Assembly (NCBI GenBank): GCA_965243635.1
Contig: OZ251574.1
Coordinates: 2,604,001 to 2,668,000 of the forward strand
Direction: 5' to 3'
DNA length: 64,000 bases
Source of the DNA: Rs1 sp000416275
Lineage (GTDB): Bacteria; Pseudomonadota; Gammaproteobacteria; Pseudomonadales; Balneatricaceae
The position numbers and the translations under genes were made by a program. Positions 18,380 through 27,454 of the stretch are shown here, one piece after another (positions within the stretch are counted from its first letter, which is position 1; every line of letters begins with the position of its first letter). A model generated the notes under the pieces. That model saw only the letters and a program-made list of their open reading frames with translations. It was not told the DNA's origin and did no database searches.

Positions 18380-19173
18380 ATATTAAACAACTGACCACTT
18401 CAATTATAGCGAGCTCAGTGTTAGCTCTAAGTGCCACTACTGCATTTGCAGGAGCTGCTGAAGATCAAGGTATGGCGATATCCAAAGAAGCTAAGGCCCG
18501 CGATGAAGGCTGGGTAGATATGACCGCTTCAATGAACATGGTATTGCGCAACAAGCAAGGTCAAGAGAGTATCCGCGAGATAAGAATGAAGGTGTTGGAA
18601 ATCATCGGTGATGGCGACAAAAGCCTCAGTATCTTCGATCGCCCTAGAGATGTAAAAGGAACCGCGTTTTTAAGCTTCTCACACACTAGTGGCGCCGATG
18701 ATCAGTGGTTGTATCTGCCTGCCTTAAAACGTGTTAAGCGGATCGCCTCACGCAACAAATCTGGGCCTTTTATGGGCTCTGAATTTTCCTTCGAAGATTT
18801 GGCCTCTTTTGAAATTGAAAAATACACTTACAAATTCATCGGCGAACAGCCCTGTGCGATTGGCAGTTGCCTCGTTGTCGAGCAGTACCCTACCGACAAA
18901 AACTCCGGTTATAAAAAACGTATCGTCTGGATCGACAAAGCAGAATATCGGATGCTGAAAACAGATTTTTACGATCGTAAAAACAGCTTGCTTAAAACCT
19001 TAACCAGTGAACAGTTCCAACAGTATAAAGGTAAGTTCTGGCGCCCTAGTTTAATGAAAATGGTTAATCATCAATCTAAAAAAAGTACCGATTTAAGCTA
19101 TAAGCAATACAAATTTGGCAACGGTTTAACCGCTGCAGACTTTAACAAAAACACTTTAAAACGAGCGCGCTAA
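18376..19173 (+). CDS. Outer-membrane lipoprotein-sorting (LolA-like) periplasmic protein
   Basis: 265-residue secreted protein with a signal peptide ending TTAFA before GAAEDQG. The body matches the LolA-like family often annotated outer membrane lipoprotein-sorting protein: FDRPRDVKGTAFLSFSH, QWLYLPALKRVKRIASRNKS, GPFMGSEFSFEDLA and RIVWIDKAEYRMLKTDFYDR. This half-barrel fold can carry a lipid chain across the periplasm. It overlaps the RND stop by 4 bp and is followed 1 bp later by the barrel gene, so the three products probably work as one trans-envelope route. Confidence 0.87.
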   Translation: MNIKQLTTSIIASSVLALSATTAFAGAAEDQGMAISKEAKARDEGWVDMTASMNMVLRNKQGQESIREIRMKVLEIIGDGDKSLSIFDRPRDVKGTAFLSFSHTSGADDQWLYLPALKRVKRIASRNKSGPFMGSEFSFEDLASFEIEKYTYKFIGEQPCAIGSCLVVEQYPTDKNSGYKKRIVWIDKAEYRMLKTDFYDRKNSLLKTLTSEQFQQYKGKFWRPSLMKMVNHQSKKSTDLSYKQYKFGNGLTAADFNKNTLKRAR

Positions 19174-19174
19174 A

Positions 19175-20374
19175 ATGAAAAGAATCGCATGGATAGCGAT
19201 TGGCAGCGGGTTGCTAATGCAACCCGCACTAGCCGATGAGCTATTTTTTGAAGCGACTGGCAAAATAAGTACCGAAGTAACCTTTTATGCGGCTGACGGT
19301 CAGTTCGCCAATCAAAATTACCGAACTAACCTCTCACTCTCAGCCGAACCTGAATTTTACTGGCAGTGGAATGAGCAGCGCGACAGTTTGACCTTTAGCC
19401 CTTTTTTCCGCAAAGATCAGCGTGACTCTGAACGCACCCACGCCGACATCCGTGAATTAAGCTGGGTGCACTTAGCTGAGAACTGGGAGCTGAGAACCGG
19501 GCTTCGCAAAGTGTTCTGGGGGGTGACCGAATTCCAAAATTTAGTAGATGTCATCAACCAAAAGGACCAAGTTGAAGGTCTAGATAAAGAACACAAATTA
19601 GGTCAGCCGATGATCAACCTCTCGCTCGTTAAAGATTGGGGAATTGTCGACTTTTACCTGTTGCCAGGTTTTAGAGAGCAGACTTATGCAGGTGCTAATG
19701 GTCGCCTTAGAGCTGGTTTAGTGGTCAGCGATGACGCGACCACTTATCAGGCAACTAACCGAGAAAAGCACATCGATTTAGCGGCGCGCTGGAGCCATTC
19801 ATTGGATGTTTATGATTTTGGCGCTCACTGGTATAAAGGCACCGATCGCAGCCCGCAATACAAGGCCATTTCTGAGCATGGAAAACCCGTTTTAAGTGCC
19901 CACTATCAACAGATTGAACAAGTCGGATTAGATCTTCAAGCGACCATTGACAGCTGGCTGTGGAAGGGAGAGTTGATTTACCAAGACAACCCTCAGCAGA
20001 ATTTTTGGGCGAGTCAGTTAGGGGTTGAATACACTTTCTATGGCATCCAAGATACGGCGACAGACTTAGGCTTGTTATTCGAGTTCGGCAAAGACCAGCG
20101 GGGTAAAAAAGCCAATAACATCATGCAAAATGATATTGGTATTGGCGCCAGGTTTGCCCTAAATGACACACAAAGTACCACTATGCTGGTGGGAGCCATC
20201 CATGATTTAGATTATCATACGACTAGTTTTTCAGTGGAGGCCGAGCGTAGAATCGGTGATGACTGGAAAGCCTCTATTGAAGCTAGAGCATTTTCGACCG
20301 ATAACAGCGACGATCCCGCCGCCATTTTCGACCAAGACGATTACCTGAAATTAACCTTAGACTGGTACTTTTAA
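19175..20374 (+). CDS. Outer-membrane beta-barrel protein
   Basis: 399 residues with a signal peptide cleaved after LADE or ALA near residue 20. Alternating hydrophobic/polar strands with many aromatic residues run to a terminal LKLTLDWYF, the C-terminal phenylalanine signal for BAM-dependent barrel insertion. No catalytic motif is visible. It is the last gene of the TetR-RND-LolA-like operon and so is the candidate outer-membrane partner of the RND pump, as in operons where DUF1302-like barrels accompany MMPL proteins. The exact family was not identified. Confidence 0.8.
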   Translation: MKRIAWIAIGSGLLMQPALADELFFEATGKISTEVTFYAADGQFANQNYRTNLSLSAEPEFYWQWNEQRDSLTFSPFFRKDQRDSERTHADIRELSWVHLAENWELRTGLRKVFWGVTEFQNLVDVINQKDQVEGLDKEHKLGQPMINLSLVKDWGIVDFYLLPGFREQTYAGANGRLRAGLVVSDDATTYQATNREKHIDLAARWSHSLDVYDFGAHWYKGTDRSPQYKAISEHGKPVLSAHYQQIEQVGLDLQATIDSWLWKGELIYQDNPQQNFWASQLGVEYTFYGIQDTATDLGLLFEFGKDQRGKKANNIMQNDIGIGARFALNDTQSTTMLVGAIHDLDYHTTSFSVEAERRIGDDWKASIEARAFSTDNSDDPAAIFDQDDYLKLTLDWYF

Positions 20375-20392
20375 CACACTCTGCTAGTTGTT

Positions 20393-20427
20393 GATCAGCG
20401 CTGCACGCATAGCAGACAGCGCTGATC
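20393..20427. terminator. Strong hairpin between convergent barrel and rhodanese genes
   Basis: GATCAGCGCTG and CAGCGCTGATC form a perfect 11-bp stem with a 13-nt loop midway between two converging genes. There is no U tract, so it may block read-through or protect 3' ends rather than terminate intrinsically. Confidence 0.55.
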
Positions 20428-20469
20428 TCGCCACGGTGTTTCTGGATCGAAACTAGTTGTGCCGAGGTC

Positions 20470-20874
20470 TCAATTAGAGACCAATGGCAACTGCTGTTGA
20501 TGCCAATCAATGATCCCACCTTGCATATTATAAACTTTCTTAAACGCTAACTTTTTCATTAAGGCTAAGGTTTTAGCGCTTCTAGCCCCTGATCGACAGT
20601 AAACCAGGTAGGTTTTACTGGTATCTAAGCTGGCCAATTGCTTGGCAAAGGCTGGATGATAAAAATCCAATTGCTGAGCCCTCTCGATATGCGCCTGCTT
20701 AAATTCTTGCGCGGTTCTTACATCCAGTAAATAAAAGTCAGAATTGTTACGGTTTTTGCTGATTAAGGCCTGAGCTGCCGTGACCGAAAGATCGCTAAAA
20801 CGGGCTTCTTCAGCCGTTGTAAACAGACTTACCATCAATAGTAGTATCGAGCTGATATGGGCTAACTTCATCAT
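20470..20874 (-). CDS. Periplasmic rhodanese-like sulfurtransferase
   Basis: Single rhodanese domain after a signal peptide. The start is taken at the tandem ATGs at 20874/20871 (MMKLAHISSILLLMVSLFTT), because upstream residues before them are unlike a leader. The active-site loop is CRSGARS, with cysteine in the persulfide position; DVRTAQEFKQAHI is the family's substrate-pocket motif. Length (about 135 residues) fits a one-domain enzyme. It is a lone gene converging on the RND operon. The biological acceptor of sulfur is unknown. Confidence 0.85.
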   Translation of the reverse strand: MMKLAHISSILLLMVSLFTTAEEARFSDLSVTAAQALISKNRNNSDFYLLDVRTAQEFKQAHIERAQQLDFYHPAFAKQLASLDTSKTYLVYCRSGARSAKTLALMKKLAFKKVYNMQGGIIDWHQQQLPLVSN

Positions 20875-21049
20875 TATTCTCGCTTTTAGGCTATAGCCAG
20901 GCTGATAGATTAGGACCTCAGCATAACCTGACAAGCTAGAATTGCAAGTTTACGGATAGTGCTCAGCACTTGATTACAACCATCCGTAAAGCAAAAGTTT
21001 CCGGCAATTACCGACAGAGTTAACAGCAGATTTGGTAAGCTAGCGACCG

Positions 21050-21946
21050 CTAGCTGCCTATTTTTTGATATTGCTGGATGATACTAGAGAAATCTAGCGA
21101 ACCATTACCTTGCTCAGCGTGGGCTTTAAATAAATCCCGGGCCCTCTCGCCCATCGGCGTTGCCGAGTGACTTTTCTCACTGAGATCCATCGCCAGCGCT
21201 AAATCTTTAGACATCAGATCGACTTGGAATCCGCCTTGGTATTGATTAGACGCCGGAGCTTTAGGCATCACTCCAGGATAGGGGTTATAAACTTCCAAGG
21301 CCCAATTTCCAGCGGAGCTTAAACGCATTATCTCTGATAACACTTTAGCATCTAAGCCGTTGTTAACGCCCATGTTCAGCGCTTCACTAGTGCCTGACAT
21401 TAAGATCGCAAGTAACATATTATTACAGGCTTTAGCGATTTGACCACTGCCCTGGACGCCGGCGTGAAATATATTCACGCCCATAATTTCCAATACCGGC
21501 TGCGCCTGCTTAAACTGCTGCGAATTGGCACCCACCATAAACGAAAGCGTGCCGGCAGTTGCGCCTCCCACTCCCCCTGAAACAGGTGCATCAATAAAAT
21601 CAATCCCTCTAGCTGCGGCTATACTGGCAACATTTTTTGCGGTTTTCGCATCGATAGTAGAAGAGTCGATCACTAAAGCACCCGCTTTTAAATGATCGAA
21701 TAAAGGCGAGTCACCGCCGACATACAAACCTTCGACATGTTTACCCGCCGGTAACATGCTAATCACAAAGTCAGCATTAGCGACGGCATCAATCACTGAA
21801 GATGCAGCCGTGGCACCTGCCTGCACTATGCTTGCGACTGCACTTTCCGATAAATCAAAGACTTTAACACTGTGCCCAGCTTTGACTAGATTGATGGCCA
21901 TTGGCCCGCCCATATTACCTAGGCCTATAAATCCGATATTTAACAT
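21050..21946 (-). CDS. mmsB: 3-hydroxyisobutyrate dehydrogenase
   Basis: NAD-dependent oxidation of 3-hydroxyisobutyrate to methylmalonate semialdehyde in valine breakdown. The 298 residues start with the Rossmann motif IGFIGLGNMGGPMA (4-17), followed by the substrate motif DAPVSGGVGGATAGTL (119-134) and catalytic lysine K172 in GSGQIAKACNN. The fold and length match MmsB closely. It is the last gene of the five-gene minus-strand valine operon, whose preceding gene makes its substrate by CoA-ester hydrolysis. Confidence 0.93.
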   Translation of the reverse strand: MLNIGFIGLGNMGGPMAINLVKAGHSVKVFDLSESAVASIVQAGATAASSVIDAVANADFVISMLPAGKHVEGLYVGGDSPLFDHLKAGALVIDSSTIDAKTAKNVASIAAARGIDFIDAPVSGGVGGATAGTLSFMVGANSQQFKQAQPVLEIMGVNIFHAGVQGSGQIAKACNNMLLAILMSGTSEALNMGVNNGLDAKVLSEIMRLSSAGNWALEVYNPYPGVMPKAPASNQYQGGFQVDLMSKDLALAMDLSEKSHSATPMGERARDLFKAHAEQGNGSLDFSSIIQQYQKIGS

Positions 21947-22014
21947 TTAACTACCCTACTTTTTATAATTTGCTTAATTTCAGTGGCCGCAATCGCCCAC
22001 CTCTCGATCAATAC

Positions 22015-23115
22015 TCACATGCCGGCAATCGGGTTTACTTCCCAGGGAGCAATAAACAGGGTATCGAGAAAAGCCTGATCGACACTAGCGACCGTTTTAT
22101 AGCGCCAATTTGGCTGGCCATCTTTATCGACCAGTAGTGCCCGGATCCCCTCTGCTAGCTCTCCTTGTATACAGCACTGTACAGATAGCGATAATTCAGC
22201 CATAAAAGCCTCTTTTAATGACCAGTGCTTACTGATTTTGAATTGCTGGTAAATCATTGCAATCGATAGTGGACTGCCGTGGGCGACCGCCTTTTGCGCT
22301 TTATTCAGCCATTTATCAGTCGTTTCTAAGCCCCGTAAATTGCGCACAAACTGATCGGCATTAGTGACATCTGTCAACTGTTGGATTAACCCATAGTGCT
22401 CGCTCACTAATGAGCTCTGCTCAATAGCCGTACTGCGCTGTTCCAGTTCTTTTAGAATACCATCAACCACAACATCAGCTGAGATATTGCTTGACCAGTT
22501 TGCAGTAACTAGTTGATTCATAAATGTAGATTTTTGTTCATCATCAAGCTGACGGTCAGCTATGCCGATAAATTTAGCGTCAGCCGCATTAAATCTTTGC
22601 CCGGTCATGCCTAAAAACAAGCCCACTCGACCAGGACATTTATTGAGGAACCAACTGGCCCCTACATCGGGATACAAGCCAATTGTGACTTCAGGCATGG
22701 CCAACATCGTACTGGGAGTCACTACCCTGAATTGACATCCTGAGAGCAAACCTAAGCCGCCACCCATCACTATACCGGCCCCCCAAACAATGATCGGTTT
22801 GGGGTAAGTATGTATTGCATAGTCTAATCGGTATTCGGCACTGAAATATTCAGTCGCGAACTCTGCAGCGGCGGCTGTTTGCAAGCCGTGGTACAAACTA
22901 ACCACATCACCACCTGCACAAAATGCCCGCTCGCCACTGCCACTGAGCAAGATAGCCACCACATCTGCATCCGCTTGATATGCCTCAAGCGCTGGATGGA
23001 TTAGCTTAATCATCTCCAGTGACAACGCATTGAGTGATTTTTCGGCGTTTAAAATAATTTCTACTATCTTTTTGCCGTCACTGGTTTGATGTTCTTTAAA
23101 TAACACACAACTCAT
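22015..23115 (-). CDS. 3-hydroxyisobutyryl-CoA hydrolase
   Basis: Crotonase-superfamily thioesterase that frees 3-hydroxyisobutyrate from CoA. At 366 residues it has the long C-terminal extension that separates HIBCH from plain enoyl-CoA hydratases. Visible motifs are FCAGGDVVSLYHG (oxyanion hole), GIVMGGGLGLLSGCQFRVVT, MPEVTIGLYPDVGASWFLNK with catalytic acidic residues, and GMTGQRF. It sits 16 bp downstream of the hydratase gene and upstream of mmsB, which uses its product. Confidence 0.92.
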   Translation of the reverse strand: MSCVLFKEHQTSDGKKIVEIILNAEKSLNALSLEMIKLIHPALEAYQADADVVAILLSGSGERAFCAGGDVVSLYHGLQTAAAAEFATEYFSAEYRLDYAIHTYPKPIIVWGAGIVMGGGLGLLSGCQFRVVTPSTMLAMPEVTIGLYPDVGASWFLNKCPGRVGLFLGMTGQRFNAADAKFIGIADRQLDDEQKSTFMNQLVTANWSSNISADVVVDGILKELEQRSTAIEQSSLVSEHYGLIQQLTDVTNADQFVRNLRGLETTDKWLNKAQKAVAHGSPLSIAMIYQQFKISKHWSLKEAFMAELSLSVQCCIQGELAEGIRALLVDKDGQPNWRYKTVASVDQAFLDTLFIAPWEVNPIAGM

Positions 23116-23131
23116 GCCAATCTCCTGCTAA

Positions 23132-23953
23132 TTAAGCGTTTGTCCACTTAGGTGTCCGCTTTTCTAAGAAGGCATTAACCCCTTCTTTTTGATCTTTAGT
23201 GTGAAATAAATCAACGAATAGTTCACGTTCAACAATATAACCTTGCTGCCAATGACGAGTGCGATTTGACTGAATGAGGGTTTTACAGGCCGCCACCGAC
23301 TGTGGACTTTGCTGTGCCACTTGTCGCGCTAAAACCATGGCGCGATCAAAGCTGCAGCCATTCTCTACCACTTCTTCAACCAGGCCAATTTTTTCAGCGG
23401 TGCGCGCATCGACACGCTCGGCACAGAGTATCATTTTTTTGGCCCAGCCCTCCCCGACTAACATCGTCAAATTCTGCGTGCCACCTGCACAAGGTAACAG
23501 CCCGACTTTCGCCTCAGGTAGAGACATAATCGCTTTTTGCTCGGCAATTCGAATATCACAAGCCAGTGCCACTTCTAAACCGCCACCCATTGCCCAGCCA
23601 TTGATTGCTGCAATGGAAACGCCGCGAAACTGCGAAAGCACGTAAAAAGCCTCGCCAAAATACTTGGCCATGTCGCGAGCGATGCCTAGATCGCCATCCT
23701 TAAAGAGGTTCAAATCAGCCCCTGCGGAAAAGAATTTCTCGCCGCTTGATTTGATCACTAAACTGTAGATTGATAAATCATTATTTAAATCTGTGACAAT
23801 ATCGATCAATCCGATCAGACTTTCTTTAGTCCAAGTGTTGGCCGGTGGATTGTGTAAGGTAAGGATGGCAACATTGCCCTGTTTTTCTAGTAATAGGCTA
23901 TTTGGATAAGTCTTAAGATTGGTTTTTGGACAGGTATTTTCAAGCGAGCTCAT
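23132..23953 (-). CDS. Enoyl-CoA hydratase (methacrylyl-CoA hydratase of valine pathway)
   Basis: Crotonase-fold hydratase of 273 residues. FFSAGADLNLF forms the oxyanion-hole strand; the two catalytic glutamates are expected in GGGLEVALACD and SLPEAKVGLLPCAGGTQ, both present. By position it hydrates methacrylyl-CoA to 3-hydroxyisobutyryl-CoA. It follows the acyl-CoA dehydrogenase gene after a 172-bp gap that holds no gene. Specificity is inferred from the operon, not from residues. Confidence 0.88.
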   Translation of the reverse strand: MSSLENTCPKTNLKTYPNSLLLEKQGNVAILTLHNPPANTWTKESLIGLIDIVTDLNNDLSIYSLVIKSSGEKFFSAGADLNLFKDGDLGIARDMAKYFGEAFYVLSQFRGVSIAAINGWAMGGGLEVALACDIRIAEQKAIMSLPEAKVGLLPCAGGTQNLTMLVGEGWAKKMILCAERVDARTAEKIGLVEEVVENGCSFDRAMVLARQVAQQSPQSVAACKTLIQSNRTRHWQQGYIVERELFVDLFHTKDQKEGVNAFLEKRTPKWTNA

Positions 23954-24125
23954 AAAGTACTCTCTAAGTTAGGGGGCGTCTGAAAAGTAGTACATTTCCC
24001 CCGTGGGGCGAGTGAAACTTGCTCAGCGATTCTCTTAAGCAGGCTGACCGAGAACCGACAACTCTAGCTATCATTGCCAGTAAAACTGGCTAATCAAATT
24101 AGCCTCAAGCTAAAGCAGTCCTCAG

Positions 24126-25283
24126 TTATAAAATTTTACTGCTGTCTTCAAGTAAAATCCGCCGTGCAATAATCACATTCATAATTTCATTGCTTCCCTC
24201 TAATATGCGATGCACCCTTGAATCGCGAACGTAGCGCTCCAGAGGGTATTCTTTCATGTAGCCATTGCCACCGAATATTTGTAGAGCCTGATCACATATT
24301 GTAAAACAGGCATCCGTCGCAAAGCGTTTCGCCATGGCACAGTAAGTACTGCGATCTGGATGCTTATTATCTAATTTAGAGGCGGCTAAGCGCACCATCT
24401 GCCGCGCGGCCACTAACTGAGTATTCATCTCGGCGACCTTAAATTGTAGCGCTTGAAAGCTGGCTAATTCGCGGCCAAATTGCTGACGTTCATGTAAATA
24501 CTTTAATGCATGATTTAGTGCGGCTTGGGCAGTTCCCACCGAGCAGGCGGCGATATTGACACGACCGCCATCTAAACCGAGCATCGCAATTTTGAAACCA
24601 TCACCTTCACTACCTAGTAGGCAGTCAGCGGGCACAGCGACATTTTCAAAGCTAATACTGCGCGTCGGCTGGCTGTTCCAGCCCATTTTTTGCTCTTTTC
24701 TGCCATAGCTAATACCGACTGAGTCTGCAGCGATCGCAAATGCCGAAATTCCCTTGGCGCCATCGCCAGAGGTTCTCGCCATGACCAGCAATAGATCGGT
24801 AGAGCCCGCTCCAGATATAAATACTTTGGAGCCATTCAAAATGTACTGATCGTCAATTTTTCGAGCTGAGGTCTTTAAAGATCCGGCATCTGAGCCCGCA
24901 TTGGGCTCGGTTAAGCAATAAGAACCTAACTTAGTGCCGCTACTCAGCGCCTCGCTCCATCTATCTTTAGTGGCTTGGCTGGCATAAGTACTCAGCATCC
25001 AGCTAACCATATTATGAATCGTTAAATACGCGGTGGTTGAGGTGCAGCCCATCGCCAATTGTTCAAAGACAATACTTGCATCTAAGCGCGGCAGTTCAAG
25101 GCCTCCGCCATCACTGGGAGTGTACAAACCACAGAGCCCCATTTCACCGGCACGCTGCAATACCTCAAGCGGAAAATGCTGTTGTTGATCCCACTGAGCT
25201 GCGTGTGGTAAAAATTCTTTTTCGGCGAAAGCTTTAGCCATATCACTAAAGGCTATTTGGTCTTCATTTAATTCGAAATCCAT
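24126..25283 (-). CDS. Acyl-CoA dehydrogenase, probably isobutyryl-CoA dehydrogenase
   Basis: FAD flavoenzyme of about 385 residues for the first dehydrogenation of isobutyryl-CoA. ACAD signatures are CLTEPNAGSDAGSLKT, FISGAGSTDLLLVMART and QIFGGNGYMKEYPLERYVRD. The ending RVHRILEGSNEIMN resembles ACAD8/short-branched enzymes and contains the catalytic glutamate position. The ATG at 25283 has AAGGAAG 5 bases upstream and is preferred over the GTG two codons earlier. It lies between mmsA and the hydratase gene, with family B copy 2 in the gap before it. Confidence 0.9.
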   Translation of the reverse strand: MDFELNEDQIAFSDMAKAFAEKEFLPHAAQWDQQQHFPLEVLQRAGEMGLCGLYTPSDGGGLELPRLDASIVFEQLAMGCTSTTAYLTIHNMVSWMLSTYASQATKDRWSEALSSGTKLGSYCLTEPNAGSDAGSLKTSARKIDDQYILNGSKVFISGAGSTDLLLVMARTSGDGAKGISAFAIAADSVGISYGRKEQKMGWNSQPTRSISFENVAVPADCLLGSEGDGFKIAMLGLDGGRVNIAACSVGTAQAALNHALKYLHERQQFGRELASFQALQFKVAEMNTQLVAARQMVRLAASKLDNKHPDRSTYCAMAKRFATDACFTICDQALQIFGGNGYMKEYPLERYVRDSRVHRILEGSNEIMNVIIARRILLEDSSKIL

Positions 25284-25445
25284 CGGCACTTCCTTTTATT
25301 TTTATAACGAATGTCAATCGAGCTACCACAGATTAGGCACTGCTTTTATTCACCCAACAAGGCTAACGATAGCGACTATTTGAATCCTTTATCCTTTATC
25401 CTTATCGTTGGCCGCCTGTGGTGCTAAGCCATTTTTCGCTGGCCA

Positions 25446-25624
25446 GAGACCTCTGCATAACGTTACGAGTGAAGGTAATACAAGGCAAAATCGGCGAGAT
25501 AGCGGAGTCAGTGTGCCCCTGTTTATGGGTATTACAAGTGTAAAGGAGCATATTGAGTCGATTTTTATCGCCGTATTACCGAACGCAGTTATCATACCCT
25601 CTGGGTAAGTTATGCAGAGGTCTC
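25446..25624. repeat. Family B foldback element, copy 2 (inside the valine operon)
   Basis: 179-bp copy with near-perfect ends GAGACCTCTGCATAAC and GTTATGCAGAGGTCTC between mmsA (ends 25631) and the acyl-CoA dehydrogenase gene. Its right end is only 6 bp from the mmsA stop codon. Flanks GGCCA/GACCG do not form a clean duplication. Transcribed as RNA it would fold into a long hairpin between two operon genes. Confidence 0.88.
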
Positions 25625-25630
25625 GACCGG

Positions 25631-27124
25631 TTATTTCATATCAATGGTGGTATTAACTCCGGTATCGATATCTTCATCAAACCAGCGCGCCGTGACGGTT
25701 TTAGTTTCAGTATAGAATTTAAACGCCTGTTTTCCATAGGCATGTTGATCACCATAGAAGGATTTTCTCCAACCTGTAAATGAAAACATCGGCAAAGGCA
25801 CGGGCACCGGTACATTAATACCTACTATGCCGACTTTTATCTCATGTTGATACTTGCGTGCCGCGGCACCTGATGCAGTAAAAATTGAGGTGCCGTTACC
25901 GTAAGGGTTTTCATTGATTAAGGCAATCGCCTCATCCAAGGTTTCAACTTCTAAAGTAATCAATACTGGGCCGAAGATCTCCTCTTGATAAATCGACATA
26001 TCGGTGGTCACATTAGTAAACATCGTCGGGCCGATAAAATTACCTTTCTCCAGACCGGCAACCACCACATTTGAGCCGTCTAGAATGCAGTTAGCACCCG
26101 CAGCTTTGCCCTCTTCGATAAACTTAAGCACTCGCGCTTTAGCAGCGGGGTTGATTTGTGGGCCGTAGCCAGCATCCGGATCATCCCAAGCTCCCGGGCG
26201 TACTTTGGCTAATGCCTCTTTAATTTTTGGAATTAACCGCTTCGACTCACCGACAAAGACCGCTACTGAAATGGCCATACAACGTTGCCCAGCAGCGCCG
26301 ACAGAGGCCCCGGCGATATTGTTAATTACCTGAGTTTGAGCGGCATCTGGCATAATAACCATGTGGTTTTTAGCCCCGGCAAACGCTTGTACACGCTTCA
26401 TGTGGTCGGTGCCGGTACGGTAAATGTATTCACCGACGGCGACTGAGCCAACGAAAGATATTGCCGGAAGATCAGGATGTACTAGTAGCGCTTGCACTAC
26501 TTCTTTAGCACCATGTAATACTTGCAAGATACCTTTAGGGGCGCCCGCCTCCATAAATAGCTCAGCTAATCTATTCGGTGTTAACGGGTTTTGCTCTGAA
26601 GGTTTAAGAATAAAGGCATTGCCGCAGGCAATCGCAATCGGAAACATCCACAGTGGAATCATCGCCGGAAAATTGAACGGCGTGACACCGACACACACCC
26701 CTAGAGGCTGAGTAAAGCTGTAACAATCTATTTTACGAGCCACATTTTCTAACGTCTCACCCATCGTCAAAGAGGCCACATTCGCCGCGTGCTCAACAAC
26801 TTCGATACCACGCCAGACATCGCCCATCGCATCGGGGAAGGTCTTACCAGATTCCTGAGATAAAATAGTGGCTATTTCCTCCTGGTGCTCCTTTAACAAT
26901 GCCTGGTAGGTAAGCATCACACGCGCTCTATCACCAACGGATTTTTCCTTCCAAATTTCGAAAGCATCTTTCGCTGTGTCTATCGCTAAATTAATTTCGT
27001 CTTCAGTGGCACAAGGCACTTGTGCAATGACTTCTTGAGTAGCCGGGTTCGTGACGTCAATTAAATGGGTACTTTTACTGGTTATGAATTCACCGTTAAT
27101 CAACAGTGGAACTTGCTTAATCAT
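25631..27124 (-). CDS. mmsA: Methylmalonate-semialdehyde dehydrogenase (CoA-acylating)
   Basis: ALDH-superfamily enzyme converting methylmalonate semialdehyde, NAD and CoA to propionyl-CoA and CO2. It has 497 residues with catalytic Cys282 in GAAGQRCMAIS. The usual ALDH general-base motif ELGGKN is replaced by AFAGAKNHMV near 247-255, the hallmark of CoA-dependent MMSDH. NFPAMIPLWMFPIAIACGNA is the cofactor-binding region. It is the first gene of the valine operon, transcribed divergently from the AraC regulator, with family B copy 3 in the shared promoter region. Confidence 0.95.
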   Translation of the reverse strand: MIKQVPLLINGEFITSKSTHLIDVTNPATQEVIAQVPCATEDEINLAIDTAKDAFEIWKEKSVGDRARVMLTYQALLKEHQEEIATILSQESGKTFPDAMGDVWRGIEVVEHAANVASLTMGETLENVARKIDCYSFTQPLGVCVGVTPFNFPAMIPLWMFPIAIACGNAFILKPSEQNPLTPNRLAELFMEAGAPKGILQVLHGAKEVVQALLVHPDLPAISFVGSVAVGEYIYRTGTDHMKRVQAFAGAKNHMVIMPDAAQTQVINNIAGASVGAAGQRCMAISVAVFVGESKRLIPKIKEALAKVRPGAWDDPDAGYGPQINPAAKARVLKFIEEGKAAGANCILDGSNVVVAGLEKGNFIGPTMFTNVTTDMSIYQEEIFGPVLITLEVETLDEAIALINENPYGNGTSIFTASGAAARKYQHEIKVGIVGINVPVPVPLPMFSFTGWRKSFYGDQHAYGKQAFKFYTETKTVTARWFDEDIDTGVNTTIDMK

Positions 27125-27260
27125 AGATCGATCCCTTTTTAGACATTATCTGTGGCATTGTTTTTCATTATGCATCGATTTAAGCACATAAGATGGCCAC
27201 TAAGGATTGATAATCTTGTGTAATTGATGGATTATATTGCGATTCATCTAGTCCTTTAGT

Positions 27261-27422
27261 GAGACCTCTGCATAACTACTGCGCTTGGTAATACGGCGTT
27301 AAAAACCGGCTCAATATGCTCATTTACACCTGTAATACCCATAAACAGGGGCACACTGACTCCGCTATCTCGCCGGTTTTTGCCTTGTCTTACCTTCGCT
27401 CGCAACGTTATGCAGAGGTCTC
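27261..27422. repeat. Family B foldback element, copy 3 (162 bp, exact target duplication, in mms promoter region)
   Basis: Perfect 16-bp ends GAGACCTCTGCATAAC / GTTATGCAGAGGTCTC flanked by exact TTAGT duplications (27256-27260 and 27423-27427). It fills half of the 330-bp gap between mmsA and the AraC gene; its right end is 32 bp from the regulator start. It is a good reference copy of the family. Confidence 0.92.
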
Positions 27423-27454
27423 TTAGTATCGATAATTAACAAGCGAGATGCATA

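Noticed and set aside
25389..25608. Overlapping frames of about 67 codons on both strands near 25.4-25.6 kb
   Set aside because: Both are contained in family B copy 2 and reflect its near-palindromic sequence.
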